Of a stretch of DNA of 64,000 nt, positions 1 through 8,748 are shown piece after piece. Position 1 is the stretch's first letter. Each line of letters begins with the position of its first letter. The notes under the pieces are model-generated. The model ran no database searches, was not told the DNA's origin, and saw only the letters and a program-made list of their open reading frames with translations. Made by a program: the position numbers and the translations under genes. The stretch spans positions 348,890 to 412,889 of the forward strand of contig NZ_PNFB01000002.1 in NCBI RefSeq assembly GCF_003347015.1. The letters are read 5' to 3'. Source of the stretch: Brachybacterium sp. YJGR34. Its GTDB lineage: Bacteria; Actinomycetota; Actinomycetes; Actinomycetales; Dermabacteraceae.

Positions 1-429
1 CCGGCGCCCCTGAGCATCGAGCGCGCGGAGGATGGCTCCCTCGTCATCGTCCGCCCCGACGACGAGCAGAACAGCCGTGCCCTGCACGGTCTGACCCGCA
101 CGCTCGTCAACAACATCGTCCTCGGCGTCACCGAGGGCTACGAGAAGAAGCTGGAGATCGTGGGCACGGGCTACCGTGTGACCGCGAAGGGCACCGACCT
201 CGAGTTCGCGCTCGGCTTCTCCCACCCCGTCACGGTGAAGGCCCCCGAGGGCATCACCCTGAGCGTCGAGTCCCCGAGCAAGTTCTCGGTCAGCGGCATC
301 GACAAGCAGCGGGTGGGCCAGGTCGCCGCGAAGATCCGTGGGATCCGTCCCCCCGAGCCCTACAAGGGCAAGGGTGTTCGGTACGCCGACGAGGCCGTGC
401 TCCGCAAGGCCGGAAAGGCTGGTAAGTGA
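1..429 (+). CDS. rplF: 50S ribosomal protein L6, C-terminal part (5' truncated by window edge)
   Basis: Large-subunit protein L6, which binds 23S rRNA near the sarcin-ricin loop and the factor-binding site. The reading frame is open from base 1, so the start lies outside the window; about 142 codons remain of a family length near 178. The visible part holds the L6 signatures: [17 protein letters not shown], then [11 protein letters not shown], and the tail [14 protein letters not shown] with a lysine-rich end. It sits two bases before rplR, in normal spc-operon order. Identification is secure; only the N-terminal end is missing. Confidence 0.97.
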   Translation, partial: PAPLSIERAEDGSLVIVRPDDEQNSRALHGLTRTLVNNIVLGVTEGYEKKLEIVGTGYRVTAKGTDLEFALGFSHPVTVKAPEGITLSVESPSKFSVSGIDKQRVGQVAAKIRGIRPPEPYKGKGVRYADEAVLRKAGKAGK

Positions 430-431
430 CC

Positions 432-818
432 ATGGGGTACGCACTCAAGCACACCAAGGGCAAGCCCGGGAGCCGTCTGCGCACGCGCGGCCGCCGTCAC
501 CTGCGCGTCCGTCGTCGTGTCATCGGCACCGCCCAGCGTCCGCGCCTGGTGGTCACCCGCTCGACCCGCCACGTCTTCGTGCAGGTCGTCGACGACGCCC
601 TGGGCAAGACCATCGCGTCGGCCTCGACCATGGAGTCGGATCTGCGCTCGACCTCGGCCCCCAAGACGGACAAGGCGCGCACCGTCGGTGCTCTGGTCGC
701 CGAGCGCGCCAAGGCCGCCGGGATCGACGCCGTCGTGTTCGACCGCGGCGGCAACAAGTACCACGGCCGTGTGGCCGCCGTCGCCGACGGCGCCCGCGAG
801 GCCGGCCTGGCGCTGTGA
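432..818 (+). CDS. rplR: 50S ribosomal protein L18
   Basis: L18 binds 5S rRNA in the central protuberance of the large subunit. The 128-residue product has a basic N-terminal tail ([15 protein letters not shown]), then [19 protein letters not shown] and the C-terminal block [26 protein letters not shown], all typical of the family. I chose the ATG at 432. A GTG at 426 is in frame and overlaps the rplF stop, but would add only two residues. The gene is translated within the spc operon between rplF and rpsE. Confidence 0.97.
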   Translation: MGYALKHTKGKPGSRLRTRGRRHLRVRRRVIGTAQRPRLVVTRSTRHVFVQVVDDALGKTIASASTMESDLRSTSAPKTDKARTVGALVAERAKAAGIDAVVFDRGGNKYHGRVAAVADGAREAGLAL

Positions 819-855
819 TCGCCCCCCGGACACAGGACGAGAAGAGGATCTGAAT

Positions 856-1545
856 ATGGCTGCACAGCAGCGGAACAACGGTCCCGCGGCCTCCGGCCGG
901 CGGGACGACAACTCCACCACCAACAGCAATGATCGCGGTGGTCGCCAGGGCGGCGACCGCGGCGGTCGACAGGGTGGTCGCGGCCGCGGACAGGATGCCG
1001 AGAAGTCGGCGTTCCTCGAGCGCGTCGTGAGCATCAACCGCGTCTCCAAGGTCGTCAAGGGCGGCCGTCGCTTCTCCTTCACCGCCCTCGTGGTGGTCGG
1101 TGACGGCGACGGCACGGTCGGCGTCGGCTACGGCAAGGCGAAGGAGGTCCCCTCGGCGATCTCCAAGGGTGTCGAGGAGGCGAAGAAGAACTTCTTCCGC
1201 GTCCCGCGCATCCAGGGCACCGTCGTGCACCAGGTCCAGGGCGAGGATGCGGCGGGCGTCGTCCTGCTGCGCCCCGCGGCCCCGGGCACCGGTGTGATCG
1301 CCGGCGGCCCGGTCCGCGCCGTGCTGGAGTGCGCCGGAGTGCACGACGTGCTCTCCAAGTCGCTCGGCTCGAGCAACGCGATCAACATCGTGCGGGCCAC
1401 CGTCGACGCCCTCAAGCAGCTCGAGGAGCCGGAGGCCGTGGCCGCACGTCGTGGCCTCGCGGTCGAGGACGTCGCCCCGGCGGCGCTCCTGCGGGCCCAG
1501 GCCGAGGGCCGCGCCGCGGCCCGTGCGGAGAAGGTGGGTGCCTGA
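856..1545 (+). CDS. rpsE: 30S ribosomal protein S5 with Arg/Gly-rich N-terminal extension
   Basis: S5 lies at the mRNA entry side of the small subunit and affects decoding fidelity. The 229-residue product has the double-stranded RNA-binding S5 domain (about residues 53-118, [20 protein letters not shown] onward) and the S5 C-terminal domain (about 125-200, with [15 protein letters not shown]). The first 50 residues are a Gly/Arg/Asn/Gln-rich tail with several RGG units (about residues 27-46). The family core is near 165 residues, so N- and C-terminal tails account for the extra length. GAAGAGGA lies upstream of the ATG. The gene overlaps rpmD by one base. Confidence 0.97.
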   Translation: MAAQQRNNGPAASGRRDDNSTTNSNDRGGRQGGDRGGRQGGRGRGQDAEKSAFLERVVSINRVSKVVKGGRRFSFTALVVVGDGDGTVGVGYGKAKEVPSAISKGVEEAKKNFFRVPRIQGTVVHQVQGEDAAGVVLLRPAAPGTGVIAGGPVRAVLECAGVHDVLSKSLGSSNAINIVRATVDALKQLEEPEAVAARRGLAVEDVAPAALLRAQAEGRAAARAEKVGA

Positions 1546-1724
1546 TGCAGATCAAGGTGACCCAGGTCCGTTCCGACATCGGCGGCACCAAGAGCCAGCG
1601 AGCCACCCTGCGCGGCCTCGGCCTCAAGCGCATCGGTGACACGGTGGTGAAGGACGATCGCCCGGAGATCCGCGGCATGATCCGCACCGTCACCCACCTG
1701 GTGACGTTCGAAGAGGTGGACTGA
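1545..1724 (+). CDS. rpmD: 50S ribosomal protein L30
   Basis: A small large-subunit protein of 59 residues. It begins [18 protein letters not shown] and carries the L30 signature [17 protein letters not shown], followed by [17 protein letters not shown]. The ATG overlaps the rpsE stop codon in an ATGA arrangement, so translation is probably coupled. The length is normal for bacterial L30. It is followed after one base by rplO. Confidence 0.97.
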   Translation: MQIKVTQVRSDIGGTKSQRATLRGLGLKRIGDTVVKDDRPEIRGMIRTVTHLVTFEEVD

Positions 1725-1725
1725 C

Positions 1726-2184
1726 ATGACTGATTCCAACCAGAGCCCTCTGAAGCTCCACGACCTGCGCCCCGCGCCCGGTTCCAAGACCGCGCGCACC
1801 CGCGTCGGCCGTGGTGAGGCCTCCAAGGGCAAGACCGCCGGTCGCGGCACCAAGGGCACGAAGGCCCGTTATCAGGTGCCGGCCGGCTTCGAGGGCGGCC
1901 AGGTCCCGCTCCACATGCGGCTCCCCAAGCTGCGCGGGTTCAAGAACCCGTTCCGCGTCGAGTTCCAGGTCGTGAATCTCGCGACCCTGCAGGAGCTCTT
2001 CCCCGAGGGTGGCACCGTCACCGTCGAGGACCTCGTCGCCAAGGGTGCCGTGCGCAAGAACCAGCCCGTGAAGGTGCTGGGGACCGGCGATGTCAGCGTC
2101 AAGCTCGACATCACCGCGCAGAAGTTCTCCGCCTCGGCGGAGCAGAAGATCGCGGCGGCTGGCGGGTCCGTCACTACCGCGTGA
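1726..2184 (+). CDS. rplO: 50S ribosomal protein L15
   Basis: L15 helps late assembly of the large subunit. The 152-residue product begins with the conserved [11 protein letters not shown] segment and the glycine-rich [23 protein letters not shown]. It then has [18 protein letters not shown], characteristic of L15, and a C-terminal [15 protein letters not shown] motif. It closes the first transcription segment of the spc operon: a long perfect hairpin starts ten bases after its stop and separates it from secY. Confidence 0.97.
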   Translation: MTDSNQSPLKLHDLRPAPGSKTARTRVGRGEASKGKTAGRGTKGTKARYQVPAGFEGGQVPLHMRLPKLRGFKNPFRVEFQVVNLATLQELFPEGGTVTVEDLVAKGAVRKNQPVKVLGTGDVSVKLDITAQKFSASAEQKIAAAGGSVTTA

Positions 2185-2193
2185 GTCTCTTTT

Positions 2194-2239
2194 GACGGGG
2201 CACCGCGGCGCAGAATAATCTGTGCCGCGGTGCCCCGTC
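2194..2239 (+). terminator. Long inverted repeat between rplO and secY (terminator or attenuator)
   Basis: A perfect 16-bp inverted repeat (2194-2209 pairs with 2224-2239). The pairing continues inward through a G-T wobble and a CAG/CTG pair to a six-base AATAAT loop, giving a near 20-bp stem. There is no good T-run after it (the sequence continues GTCTTATC), so it may be a partial terminator, an attenuator or an RNA-processing site rather than a full stop. It would uncouple secY-adk-map from the ribosomal genes upstream. Confidence 0.75.
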
Positions 2240-2338
2240 GTCTTATCAGGGCCGGTCCGATCGTCGCGCCGCCGGCGCGGCACCGGGATGGACCGTGACA
2301 GCCTTGGTCCTGTCCCCGGACCTCCAGGAGGGAACCAC

Positions 2339-3643
2339 GTGAACTCGTTCGTGCGCGCGCTGCGCACCCCCGAGCTGAGAGCGAAGATCCTCTTCACGCT
2401 CGGCCTGATCGCGATCTACCGCCTCGGTGTCTTCGTCCCCACCCCCGGGTTCGACGCCACCAACGTGATGCGGTGCGCGGACCAGGCCGCCGCCGGACAG
2501 GGCGCCAACGCGCTGGGCATGGTCAGCATGTTCTCCGGCGGCGCGCTGCTGCAGCTCTCCGTCTTCTCCCTCGGCGTGATGCCCTACATCACCGCCTCGA
2601 TCATCGTGCAGCTGCTGCGCGTGGTGATCCCGCGCTTCGAGGCCCTCCACAAGGAGGGCGCCTCCGGCACGGCCAAGCTCACGCAGTACACCCGGTACCT
2701 CACCATCGGTCTGGGCGTCCTGCAGTCGACCACCATCATCACGCTGGTGCGCTCGGGCAACTTCTTCGTCGGCTGTCAGCTGGAGCTGTTCACCGACGAG
2801 TCGATCCCGACCCTGCTGATCATGGTGCTGACCATGACGGTCGGCACCGTGCTGATCATGTTCATGGGCGAGATGATCACCGAGCGCGGCATCGGGAACG
2901 GCATGTCCCTGATGATCTTCACGTCGATCGCCTCCTCCTTCCCGGCCTCCATGGGCCAGGTCTGGCAGCTCCAGGGCTGGCTCGTCTTCCTGCTGGTCAT
3001 CCTCATGGCGCTGGTCGTCATGATCGGCATGGTTTTCGTCGAGCAGTCCCAGCGCCGGGTCCCGGTGCAGTACGCCAAGCGCATGGTGGGCCGACGCATG
3101 TACGGCGGCACCTCCACCTACATCCCGATCAAGGTCAACCAGGCCGGCGTGATCCCCGTGATCTTCGCGGCCTCGATCCTCGCCCTGCCGCAGATGGCCG
3201 CCTCCTTCGGCGACCCCGAGGCCGGCTGGGTGCAGTGGATCAACGAGAACCTGGTCATGGGCATCTCGTTCTCCTGGATCTACGCCGTCGTGTACGTCGG
3301 CCTGATCACCTTCTTCGCGTTCTTCTACGTGTCGATCACGTTCAACGCCGAGGAGATCGCGGACAACATGAAGAAGTACGGGGGCTTCATCCCCAACGTC
3401 CGCGCCGGCAAGCCGACCGAGCGGTACCTGCGCTACGTGATCAACCGGATCCAGTCCGCCGGCGCGGTCTACCTCGCCATCATCTGCCTGATCCCGCTGG
3501 TCGCCCTCGTCTACCTCGGCACCTCGCAGGACTTCCCGCTGGGCGGTGTCTCCCTGCTGATCATCATCGGCGTGGGCCTCGACACCGTGAAGCAGATCGA
3601 CGCGAAGCTCCAGCAGCATCACTACGAAGGGATTCTCCGGTGA
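2339..3643 (+). CDS. secY: Preprotein translocase subunit SecY
   Basis: SecY is the channel of the Sec translocon in the cytoplasmic membrane, moving unfolded proteins out and inserting membrane proteins with SecE and SecG. The 434-residue product has the family's ten-helix pattern. Visible landmarks are the plug-side segment GMVSMFSGGALLQLSVFSLGVMPYITASI, GERGIGNGMSLMIF in the loop before helix 5, and the cytosolic SecA/ribosome-binding loops QRRVPVQYAKRM and NVRAGKPTERYL. GTG at 2339 is chosen because CAGGAGGG lies just upstream and the length then matches the family. An open frame back to 2222 overlaps the hairpin and is unlikely to be translated. It overlaps adk by four bases. Confidence 0.97.
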   Translation: MNSFVRALRTPELRAKILFTLGLIAIYRLGVFVPTPGFDATNVMRCADQAAAGQGANALGMVSMFSGGALLQLSVFSLGVMPYITASIIVQLLRVVIPRFEALHKEGASGTAKLTQYTRYLTIGLGVLQSTTIITLVRSGNFFVGCQLELFTDESIPTLLIMVLTMTVGTVLIMFMGEMITERGIGNGMSLMIFTSIASSFPASMGQVWQLQGWLVFLLVILMALVVMIGMVFVEQSQRRVPVQYAKRMVGRRMYGGTSTYIPIKVNQAGVIPVIFAASILALPQMAASFGDPEAGWVQWINENLVMGISFSWIYAVVYVGLITFFAFFYVSITFNAEEIADNMKKYGGFIPNVRAGKPTERYLRYVINRIQSAGAVYLAIICLIPLVALVYLGTSQDFPLGGVSLLIIIGVGLDTVKQIDAKLQQHHYEGILR

Positions 3644-4260
3644 CCACCCCCTCCACCGACGCCACCTCGCCCCAGGCCGAGGCCCCTGCCGCGCGCCGCC
3701 TGCTCATCGTGGGCCCGCCCGGGGCCGGCAAGGGCACCCAGGCCGCCCGCATCGCGGAGGAGCTCTCCATCCCGGCGATCTCCACGGGCGACATCTTCCG
3801 CGCCAACGTCTCCGGGCAGACGGAGCTGGGCCTGCTCGCGAAGTCCTACATGGACAAGGGCGAGTACGTGCCGGACTCCGTCACCAACGACATGGTGCGC
3901 TCCCGCCTCGCGGAGGACGACGCGCAGGACGGCTTCCTGCTGGACGGCTACCCCCGCACCCTCGACCAGGTCGAGGCCCTCGACGGCATGCTCACCGAGC
4001 TCGGCAGCGCGCTGGACTGCGTCCTGCTGCTCGTGGTCGACGCCGAGGAGGTCGTCCAGCGGCTCGTGGCGCGGGGCGCCGAGTCCGGCCGCAGCGACGA
4101 CACCGAGGAGACGATCCGCCGCCGTCTCGAGGTCTACGCGGACCAGACCGCTCCGCTGATCGACGTCTACGACCGTCGAGGCCTGGTGCGCCGCGTCAAC
4201 GGGATGGCCTCGATCGACGAGGTCACCCAGTCCCTGCGCGAGGCCCTCGCGACGCGATGA
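3640..4260 (+). CDS. adk: Adenylate kinase, short-LID form
   Basis: Interconverts ATP + AMP with 2 ADP in the cytoplasm. The 206-residue protein has the P-loop GPPGAGKGTQ at residues 25-34, the AMP-binding segment STGDIFRANV, and DGYPRTLDQVEAL. The LID is the short version (RGAESGRSDDTEETIRRRL), without the four zinc-binding cysteines seen in many Gram-positive enzymes; this short form is common in actinobacteria. The N-terminal 19 residues before the beta-1 strand are an extra tail. GTG at 3640 overlaps the secY stop, and the 3' end overlaps map by four bases, so the three are probably translationally coupled. Confidence 0.96.
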   Translation: MTTPSTDATSPQAEAPAARRLLIVGPPGAGKGTQAARIAEELSIPAISTGDIFRANVSGQTELGLLAKSYMDKGEYVPDSVTNDMVRSRLAEDDAQDGFLLDGYPRTLDQVEALDGMLTELGSALDCVLLLVVDAEEVVQRLVARGAESGRSDDTEETIRRRLEVYADQTAPLIDVYDRRGLVRRVNGMASIDEVTQSLREALATR

Positions 4261-5105
4261 GCATCCTGCCGGAGAAGGTGGAGCTCAAGACTCCCGAGCA
4301 GATCCTGGTGATGCGCCGCAGCGGAGCGCTGCTGCATCGCGTGCACGAGATGCTCGCGGAGGCCATCCGCCCCGGCATCACGACCAACGAGCTCGACGAT
4401 CTCGCCCACGCGATGATCCGCGACGAGGGCGCCGTCCCGAACTTCCTCGGCTACCACGGCTACCCGGCGACGCTGTGCATCAGCGTCAACGAGGTCGTGG
4501 TGCACGGCATCCCCGACGACCGCCGGCTCGAGGAGGGGGACATCGTCTCCATCGACGGCGGCCTGATCATCGACGGCTGGCATTCCGACGCCGCCCGCAC
4601 CCACATCGTGGGCGAGCCCCGCTCCGTGGCGGACCGGGAGCTGGTGCGGATCACCGAGGACGCGCTGTGGGCGGGCATCACCGCGCTCGCGACGGCCGAT
4701 CGGGTGGGGGAGGTCGGCGCCGCGATCGAGGACTTCGTCGCCGACGCGGCCGGGGACTCCCTGTCGCACCTGGAGGGTTTCGGGGGCCACGGCATCGGCA
4801 GCGCCATGCACCAGGCGCCCGACGTCATGAACTACCGCACGCGCTCGCGGGGACCGCGCGTCCGCCCGGGCATGTGCCTGGCGATCGAGCCGATGCTGAT
4901 CCAGGGTCCGGGCAACTGGGTGCTCGAGCCCGACGACTGGACCGTGCGCGCGAGCGCCGGCGGCCGGGCGGCGCACGCCGAGCACTCGGTGGCGGTCACG
5001 GCCGAGGGGCTGCTGGTGCTGACGGCGGGAGACGGCGGAGCGGCCGAGCTGGCGCGCCGCGGCGTGGTCGCCGCGCGGGATCCGCTCGCGTCCGCGGGGG
5101 AGTGA
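4257..5105 (+). CDS. map: Methionine aminopeptidase, type I
   Basis: Removes the initiator methionine from new proteins. The 282-residue product has the pita-bread fold ligands in the right order: D100 (SIDGG), D111 (HSDAAR), H178 (FGGHGIG), E211 (AIEPM) and E242 (HAEHSVAVT), plus the substrate-side H83. It has no N-terminal zinc-finger extension. The ATG overlaps the adk stop (ATGA), the usual secY-adk-map arrangement. A small hairpin directly after the stop may end the segment. Confidence 0.96.
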   Translation: MSILPEKVELKTPEQILVMRRSGALLHRVHEMLAEAIRPGITTNELDDLAHAMIRDEGAVPNFLGYHGYPATLCISVNEVVVHGIPDDRRLEEGDIVSIDGGLIIDGWHSDAARTHIVGEPRSVADRELVRITEDALWAGITALATADRVGEVGAAIEDFVADAAGDSLSHLEGFGGHGIGSAMHQAPDVMNYRTRSRGPRVRPGMCLAIEPMLIQGPGNWVLEPDDWTVRASAGGRAAHAEHSVAVTAEGLLVLTAGDGGAAELARRGVVAARDPLASAGE

Positions 5106-5123
5106 CCGGGGTCATCACCCCGG
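5106..5123 (+). terminator. Short hairpin after map
   Basis: A 7-bp perfect GC stem (CCGGGGT at 5106-5112 with ACCCCGG at 5117-5123) and a CATC loop, starting at the base after the map stop. No clear T-run follows. It could contribute to ending the secY-adk-map transcript before the separate infA promoter region; the evidence is only structural. Confidence 0.35.
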
Positions 5124-5150
5124 CCCCTCGCTGTTTCCGCAGCTCCCGTG

Positions 5151-5156
5151 TAGGCT
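5151..5156 (+). promoter_or_regulatory. Candidate -10 box upstream of infA
   Basis: TAGGCT in the 282-base gap between map and infA fits the actinobacterial TANNNT -10 pattern. No convincing -35 is visible 17-18 bases upstream. If used, it gives a leader of about 230 bases before infA. Nothing else in 5157-5387 is recognisable except GAGAGATTGGGGAGG just upstream of the infA ATG, which supplies the ribosome-binding site. Confidence 0.4.
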
Positions 5157-5387
5157 GATTCATCGGGTGTGCTCCGCCGCGTCGGTCGTTCCGCGCGCTG
5201 TCGTGCAGTCCCGTCGCGCCGACTGGTCGACCGGCTTCCGCCGTGTCGTACCGCGAGGCCGGCCTGTGCTGCGGCGCCACCCTCGTTGACCACCGTACCG
5301 TCACCCGACGGTCGGTGAGCATGGTCCGACAATGCGGAACGCGGAACTCGACCCCCGGGGACACCGGAGGCGAGAGATTGGGGAGGC

Positions 5388-5609
5388 ATGGCGAAGAAGG
5401 ACGGCGTGATCGAGGTCGAGGGTACGGTCACGGAGGCGCTCGCTAACGCGCGCTTCCGCGTGGAGCTCGACAACGGGCACAAGGTGCTCGCGCACATCTC
5501 CGGGAAGATGCGCCAGCACTACATCCGCATCCTTCCCGAGGACCGAGTGGTCGTCGAGCTGAGCCCCTACGACCTCGACCGGGGCCGCATCGTCTACCGC
5601 TACAAGTGA
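5388..5609 (+). CDS. infA: Translation initiation factor IF-1
   Basis: IF-1 binds the 30S A site during initiation. The 73-residue protein is almost entirely one S1-like OB fold: [19 protein letters not shown], then [20 protein letters not shown], then [18 protein letters not shown] and a final GRIVYRYK. Length and sequence are standard. A good GGGGAGG lies 6-7 bases before the ATG. It leads the group infA-rpmJ-rpsM-rpsK-rpoA-rplQ. Confidence 0.98.
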   Translation: MAKKDGVIEVEGTVTEALANARFRVELDNGHKVLAHISGKMRQHYIRILPEDRVVVELSPYDLDRGRIVYRYK

Positions 5610-5631
5610 TCGTCCCGGGAGAAGGAAAGCT

Positions 5632-5745
5632 ATGAAGGTCAAGCCGAGCGTCAAGCCGATCTGCGACAACTGCAGGGTGATCCGTCGCCATTCGCGCGTC
5701 ATGGTCATCTGCTCGAACCCCCGTCACAAGCAGCGCCAGGGCTGA
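5632..5745 (+). CDS. rpmJ: 50S ribosomal protein L36, zinc-binding form
   Basis: A 37-residue protein of the large subunit: [19 protein letters not shown], ending [10 protein letters not shown]. It keeps all four zinc ligands, C11, C14, C27 and H32, so it is the zinc-containing paralogue rather than the zinc-free one induced on zinc starvation. GAGAAGGAAAG gives a clear ribosome-binding site before the ATG. It lies 22 bases after infA. Confidence 0.97.
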   Translation: MKVKPSVKPICDNCRVIRRHSRVMVICSNPRHKQRQG

Positions 5746-5960
5746 GCGGAGCACTCCGCCGGCCCCGGTCCTGCCGTGGCACGCCGCCCCGTGCGGCACC
5801 CCGCCCCTGAAGGGCACGCCCGCATCGCGGGCACACACAAGAGAAGAGTCGACACCACCGGCGCGAGCCGGCCACCCGCAGAACGGAGGCTGCGGCGCCC
5901 AGGGAACAGACCCGGGCGAGGTGTCGGATCAGGCCTCCGAGACAGTAGGAGAATCTGCAC

Positions 5961-6335
5961 ATGGCACGTCTGGTGGGAGTCGACCTTCCGCGCGAGAAGC
6001 GCCTCGAGGTCGCCCTGACGTACATCTTCGGCGTGGGACGCACCCGCGCCCTGGAGACCCTGGCCGCAACCGGCGTCTCCGGCGACAAGCGCGTGCGCGA
6101 GGTGAGCGACGAGGAGCTCGTCCAGCTCCGCGATCACATCGAGGCGCACTACATGGTCGAGGGTGACCTGCGCCGCGAGGTGGCCGCCGACATCCGCCGC
6201 AAGGTGGAGATCGGCAGCTACCAGGGCCTGCGCCATCGCCGCGGCCTGCCCGTGCGCGGTCAGCGCACGAAGACCAACGCGCGCACCCGCAAGGGCCCCA
6301 AGCGCACGGTCGCCGGCAAGAAGAAGGCTCGCTGA
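5961..6335 (+). CDS. rpsM: 30S ribosomal protein S13
   Basis: S13 sits in the head of the small subunit and contacts the large subunit and P-site tRNA. The 124-residue product begins [22 protein letters not shown] and includes the helix-hairpin-helix stretch [17 protein letters not shown]. The tail is [23 protein letters not shown] followed by lysines. A 215-base spacer separates it from rpmJ, in which I see no gene; AGTAGGAGA just before the start serves as the ribosome-binding site. Confidence 0.97.
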   Translation: MARLVGVDLPREKRLEVALTYIFGVGRTRALETLAATGVSGDKRVREVSDEELVQLRDHIEAHYMVEGDLRREVAADIRRKVEIGSYQGLRHRRGLPVRGQRTKTNARTRKGPKRTVAGKKKAR

Positions 6336-6447
6336 TCAGCGCTCGCCGCTGAATCGGCCGCCCGGTTCCCTCCCGAGGGGACCCGCAGTCACTTCGCGCC
6401 GCTGAGGGATCCGGCGCACCCCGAAACCACCAGAGGAGTTCTGCCGC

Positions 6448-6852
6448 ATGGCAACCAAGACCCGTCAGGCCGCTGCGCGCAAGCCGCGCCGCAAGGACAA
6501 GAAGAACATCGTCAACGGCCAGGCCCACATCAAGAGCACGTTCAACAACACCATCGTGTCCATCACGGACCCGACCGGCGCCGTCATCTCCTGGGCCTCG
6601 GCCGGACAGGTCGGCTTCAAGGGCTCGCGCAAGTCGACCCCGTACGCCGCGCAGATGGCCGCCGAGTCCGCCGCGCGTCAGGCGCAGGACCACGGGATGA
6701 AGAAGGTCGACGTCTTCGTCAAGGGTCCGGGCTCCGGCCGCGAGACGGCGATCCGCTCGCTCACCGCGACCGGCCTCGAGGTCGGCTCGATCCAGGACGT
6801 CACCCCGCAGCCGCACAACGGCACCCGCCCGGCCAAGCGCCGCCGCGTCTGA
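6448..6852 (+). CDS. rpsK: 30S ribosomal protein S11
   Basis: S11 forms part of the platform that holds the mRNA Shine-Dalgarno helix. The 134-residue product has the standard core, [20 protein letters not shown], then [19 protein letters not shown], and ends [25 protein letters not shown] precedes the ATG. rpsD, which lies between rpsK and rpoA in many bacteria including mycobacteria, is absent here, and the next gene is rpoA. Confidence 0.98.
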   Translation: MATKTRQAAARKPRRKDKKNIVNGQAHIKSTFNNTIVSITDPTGAVISWASAGQVGFKGSRKSTPYAAQMAAESAARQAQDHGMKKVDVFVKGPGSGRETAIRSLTATGLEVGSIQDVTPQPHNGTRPAKRRRV

Positions 6853-7007
6853 CCCGTCGGCCGGGGCGACGGCCCCGCCCGTCCGCCCCGGCCGTCCCGT
6901 GCCGGGCGGGCGGCCGCCGCGCCCGGCACCCTGGACACCATCCACCTTCTAGGCCCATCGCCCCCTTCTGAGCGTCATATGGCGGACGCTCGCGGAAAGG
7001 ATCACCA

Positions 7008-8003
7008 GTGCTCATTGCACAGCGCCCCACGCTGACCGAAGAGGTCGTGTCGGACAACCGCTCCAGGTTCGTCATCGAGCCGCTCGAGCCGGGCTTCGGC
7101 TACACCCTCGGCAACTCCCTGCGCCGCACCCTGCTGTCCTCCATCCCCGGCGCCGCAGTCACCTCGATCCGCATCGACGGCGTGCTGCACGAGTTCAGCA
7201 CCGTCCCCGGGGTCAAGGAGGACATCACCGAGGTCATCCTCAACATCAAGAACCTCGTCGTCTCCTCGGAGAACGACGAGCCGGTCGTGATGTACCTGCG
7301 CCGCGAGGACTCCGGCCGCGTCACCGCCGCGGACATCACCCCGCCGGCCGGTGTGGAGATCCACAACCCCGACCTGCACATCGCGACCCTCAACGAGAAG
7401 GGCCGTCTGGAGATCGAGCTGATCGTCGAGCGCGGTCGCGGCTACGTCTCCGCCGCGCAGAACAAGGGGATCGACGGCGAGATCGGCCGGGTCCCGGTCG
7501 ACTCGATCTACTCGCCTGTGCTGAAGGTGACCTACAAGGTCGAGGCGACGCGTGTCGAGCAGCGCACCGACTTCGACAAGCTGATCGTCGACGTCGAGAC
7601 CAAGCCGGCCATCACCCCGCGCGATGCGGTGGCCTCGGCCGGCAAGACCCTGGTCGAGCTGTTCGGCCTGGCGCACGAGCTGAACCAGGAGGCGGAGGGC
7701 ATCGAGATCGGCCCCTCGCCCACGGACCAGGCGCTGGCCGCCGATCTGGCGCTGCCGATCAACGACCTCAATCTCACGGTGCGGTCGTACAACTGCCTGA
7801 TGCGCGAGGGTGTCCACACCGTCGGCGAGCTGACCGCCCGCTCCGAGGCCGATCTGCTCGACATCCGCAACTTCGGCCAGAAGTCCATCGACGAGGTCAA
7901 GGCGAAGCTCGCCGATCTCGGTCTGTCGCTGAAGGACTCCCCGGCCGGCTTCGACCCGTCGGCCATCGAGACCTACTCCGACGACTTCGGCGACCAGTAC
8001 TGA
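7008..8003 (+). CDS. rpoA: DNA-directed RNA polymerase alpha subunit
   Basis: The alpha dimer nucleates RNA polymerase assembly and its C-terminal domain contacts activators and UP elements. The 331-residue product has the N-terminal dimerisation domain (about 1-230; [20 protein letters not shown] and VERGRGYV). It also has the C-terminal domain (about 250-310; [20 protein letters not shown], then [19 protein letters not shown]), followed by an acidic tail. GTG at 7008 has GAAAGGA upstream. It follows rpsK after 155 bases with no gene between them. Confidence 0.98.
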   Translation: MLIAQRPTLTEEVVSDNRSRFVIEPLEPGFGYTLGNSLRRTLLSSIPGAAVTSIRIDGVLHEFSTVPGVKEDITEVILNIKNLVVSSENDEPVVMYLRREDSGRVTAADITPPAGVEIHNPDLHIATLNEKGRLEIELIVERGRGYVSAAQNKGIDGEIGRVPVDSIYSPVLKVTYKVEATRVEQRTDFDKLIVDVETKPAITPRDAVASAGKTLVELFGLAHELNQEAEGIEIGPSPTDQALAADLALPINDLNLTVRSYNCLMREGVHTVGELTARSEADLLDIRNFGQKSIDEVKAKLADLGLSLKDSPAGFDPSAIETYSDDFGDQY

Positions 8004-8033
8004 CCTTCCTCTTTTTCATCTAGGAGAACGACC

Positions 8034-8498
8034 ATGCCTGCACCCACCAAGGGCGCGCGCCTCGGCGGATCCCCCGCTCACGAGCGGATGATCCTCGCGG
8101 GACTCGCGACCGAGCTGTTCCGCCACAAGGCGATCACCACCACCGAGACCAAGGCCAAGCGCCTGCGCCCCTACGCCGAGCGCCTGGTCACCTTCGCGAA
8201 GAAGGGCGATCTGGCCTCCCGCCGTCGCGTCATGCGCACCATCCGCGACCGCGGCGTCGTCTACTCGCTGTTCGAGGAGATCGCGCCGACCTTCGCCGAG
8301 CGTCCGGGCGGCTACACCCGCATCACGAAGATCGGCCCGCGCAAGGGCGACAACGCTCCCATGGCCGTCATCGAGCTGGTCACCGAGGAGTACTCCCCGA
8401 AGCAGGCCGTCGTGAAGGAGGCCGAGGGCGCCGCCAAGAACGCCGCGCCGGCCGAGGGCGCCGAGGCTGCCGAGGGCACCGAGGACAGCAACGCCTGA
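8034..8498 (+). CDS. rplQ: 50S ribosomal protein L17 with Ala/Glu-rich C-terminal tail
   Basis: L17 lines the exit side of the large subunit. Residues 1-120 are the family core: [20 protein letters not shown], then [20 protein letters not shown] and [20 protein letters not shown]. The last 35 residues are a low-complexity acidic Ala/Glu extension typical of actinobacterial L17. TAGGAGAAC precedes the ATG. It ends the alpha operon, with a large hairpin just downstream. In many actinobacteria truA follows directly; here truA lies about 32 kb further on. Confidence 0.97.
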   Translation: MPAPTKGARLGGSPAHERMILAGLATELFRHKAITTTETKAKRLRPYAERLVTFAKKGDLASRRRVMRTIRDRGVVYSLFEEIAPTFAERPGGYTRITKIGPRKGDNAPMAVIELVTEEYSPKQAVVKEAEGAAKNAAPAEGAEAAEGTEDSNA

Positions 8499-8518
8499 TC
8501 GTCCGAGGACGATCGCCG

Positions 8519-8559
8519 CGAGGGCGGGTCGCCGGGGGAACCCCGACGGCCCGCCCTCG
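8519..8559 (+). terminator. Terminator hairpin after rplQ
   Basis: Inverted repeat: 8519-8528 pairs perfectly with 8550-8559, and the stem continues inward for most of another eight positions (one mismatch, one G-T) to a three-base loop. TCGTCGG follows instead of a T-run, as is usual in GC-rich actinobacteria. It ends the alpha operon. A smaller GATCGTC/GACGATC hairpin overlaps the rplQ stop just upstream. Confidence 0.7.
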
Positions 8560-8748
8560 TCGTCGGTCCGGACCGATTCCGATTCGTGACCCGGCAGGGC
8601 GGAGAACGGTTGCCCGTCCCGCTATCGTCACCACCGGGGGCGTGATGTCGCCAGGGCCCGATCGCGCTCGGCGGACGGCCGTGCGTGCGGGACCGATCGA
8701 CGGTGCCCCCCGCTCGACGCCCTGTCCCCAGAGATCCGGAGCCGCCCC

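Noticed and set aside
2246..3622. Long minus-strand open frame (458 codons) opposite secY
   Set aside because: It is a His/Asp/Gly-rich translation of the antisense of secY, with no recognisable domain; secY itself is certain. Such mirror frames are expected at this GC content, and the same reasoning removed many others opposite purL, the acyl-CoA enzyme, the SNF2 helicase and glmS.
6853..7007. Possible missing rpsD between rpsK and rpoA
   Set aside because: The 155-base gap is far too small for rpsD and shows no remnant. Absence of rpsD from this spot occurs in other actinobacteria, so I did not treat it as a deletion.
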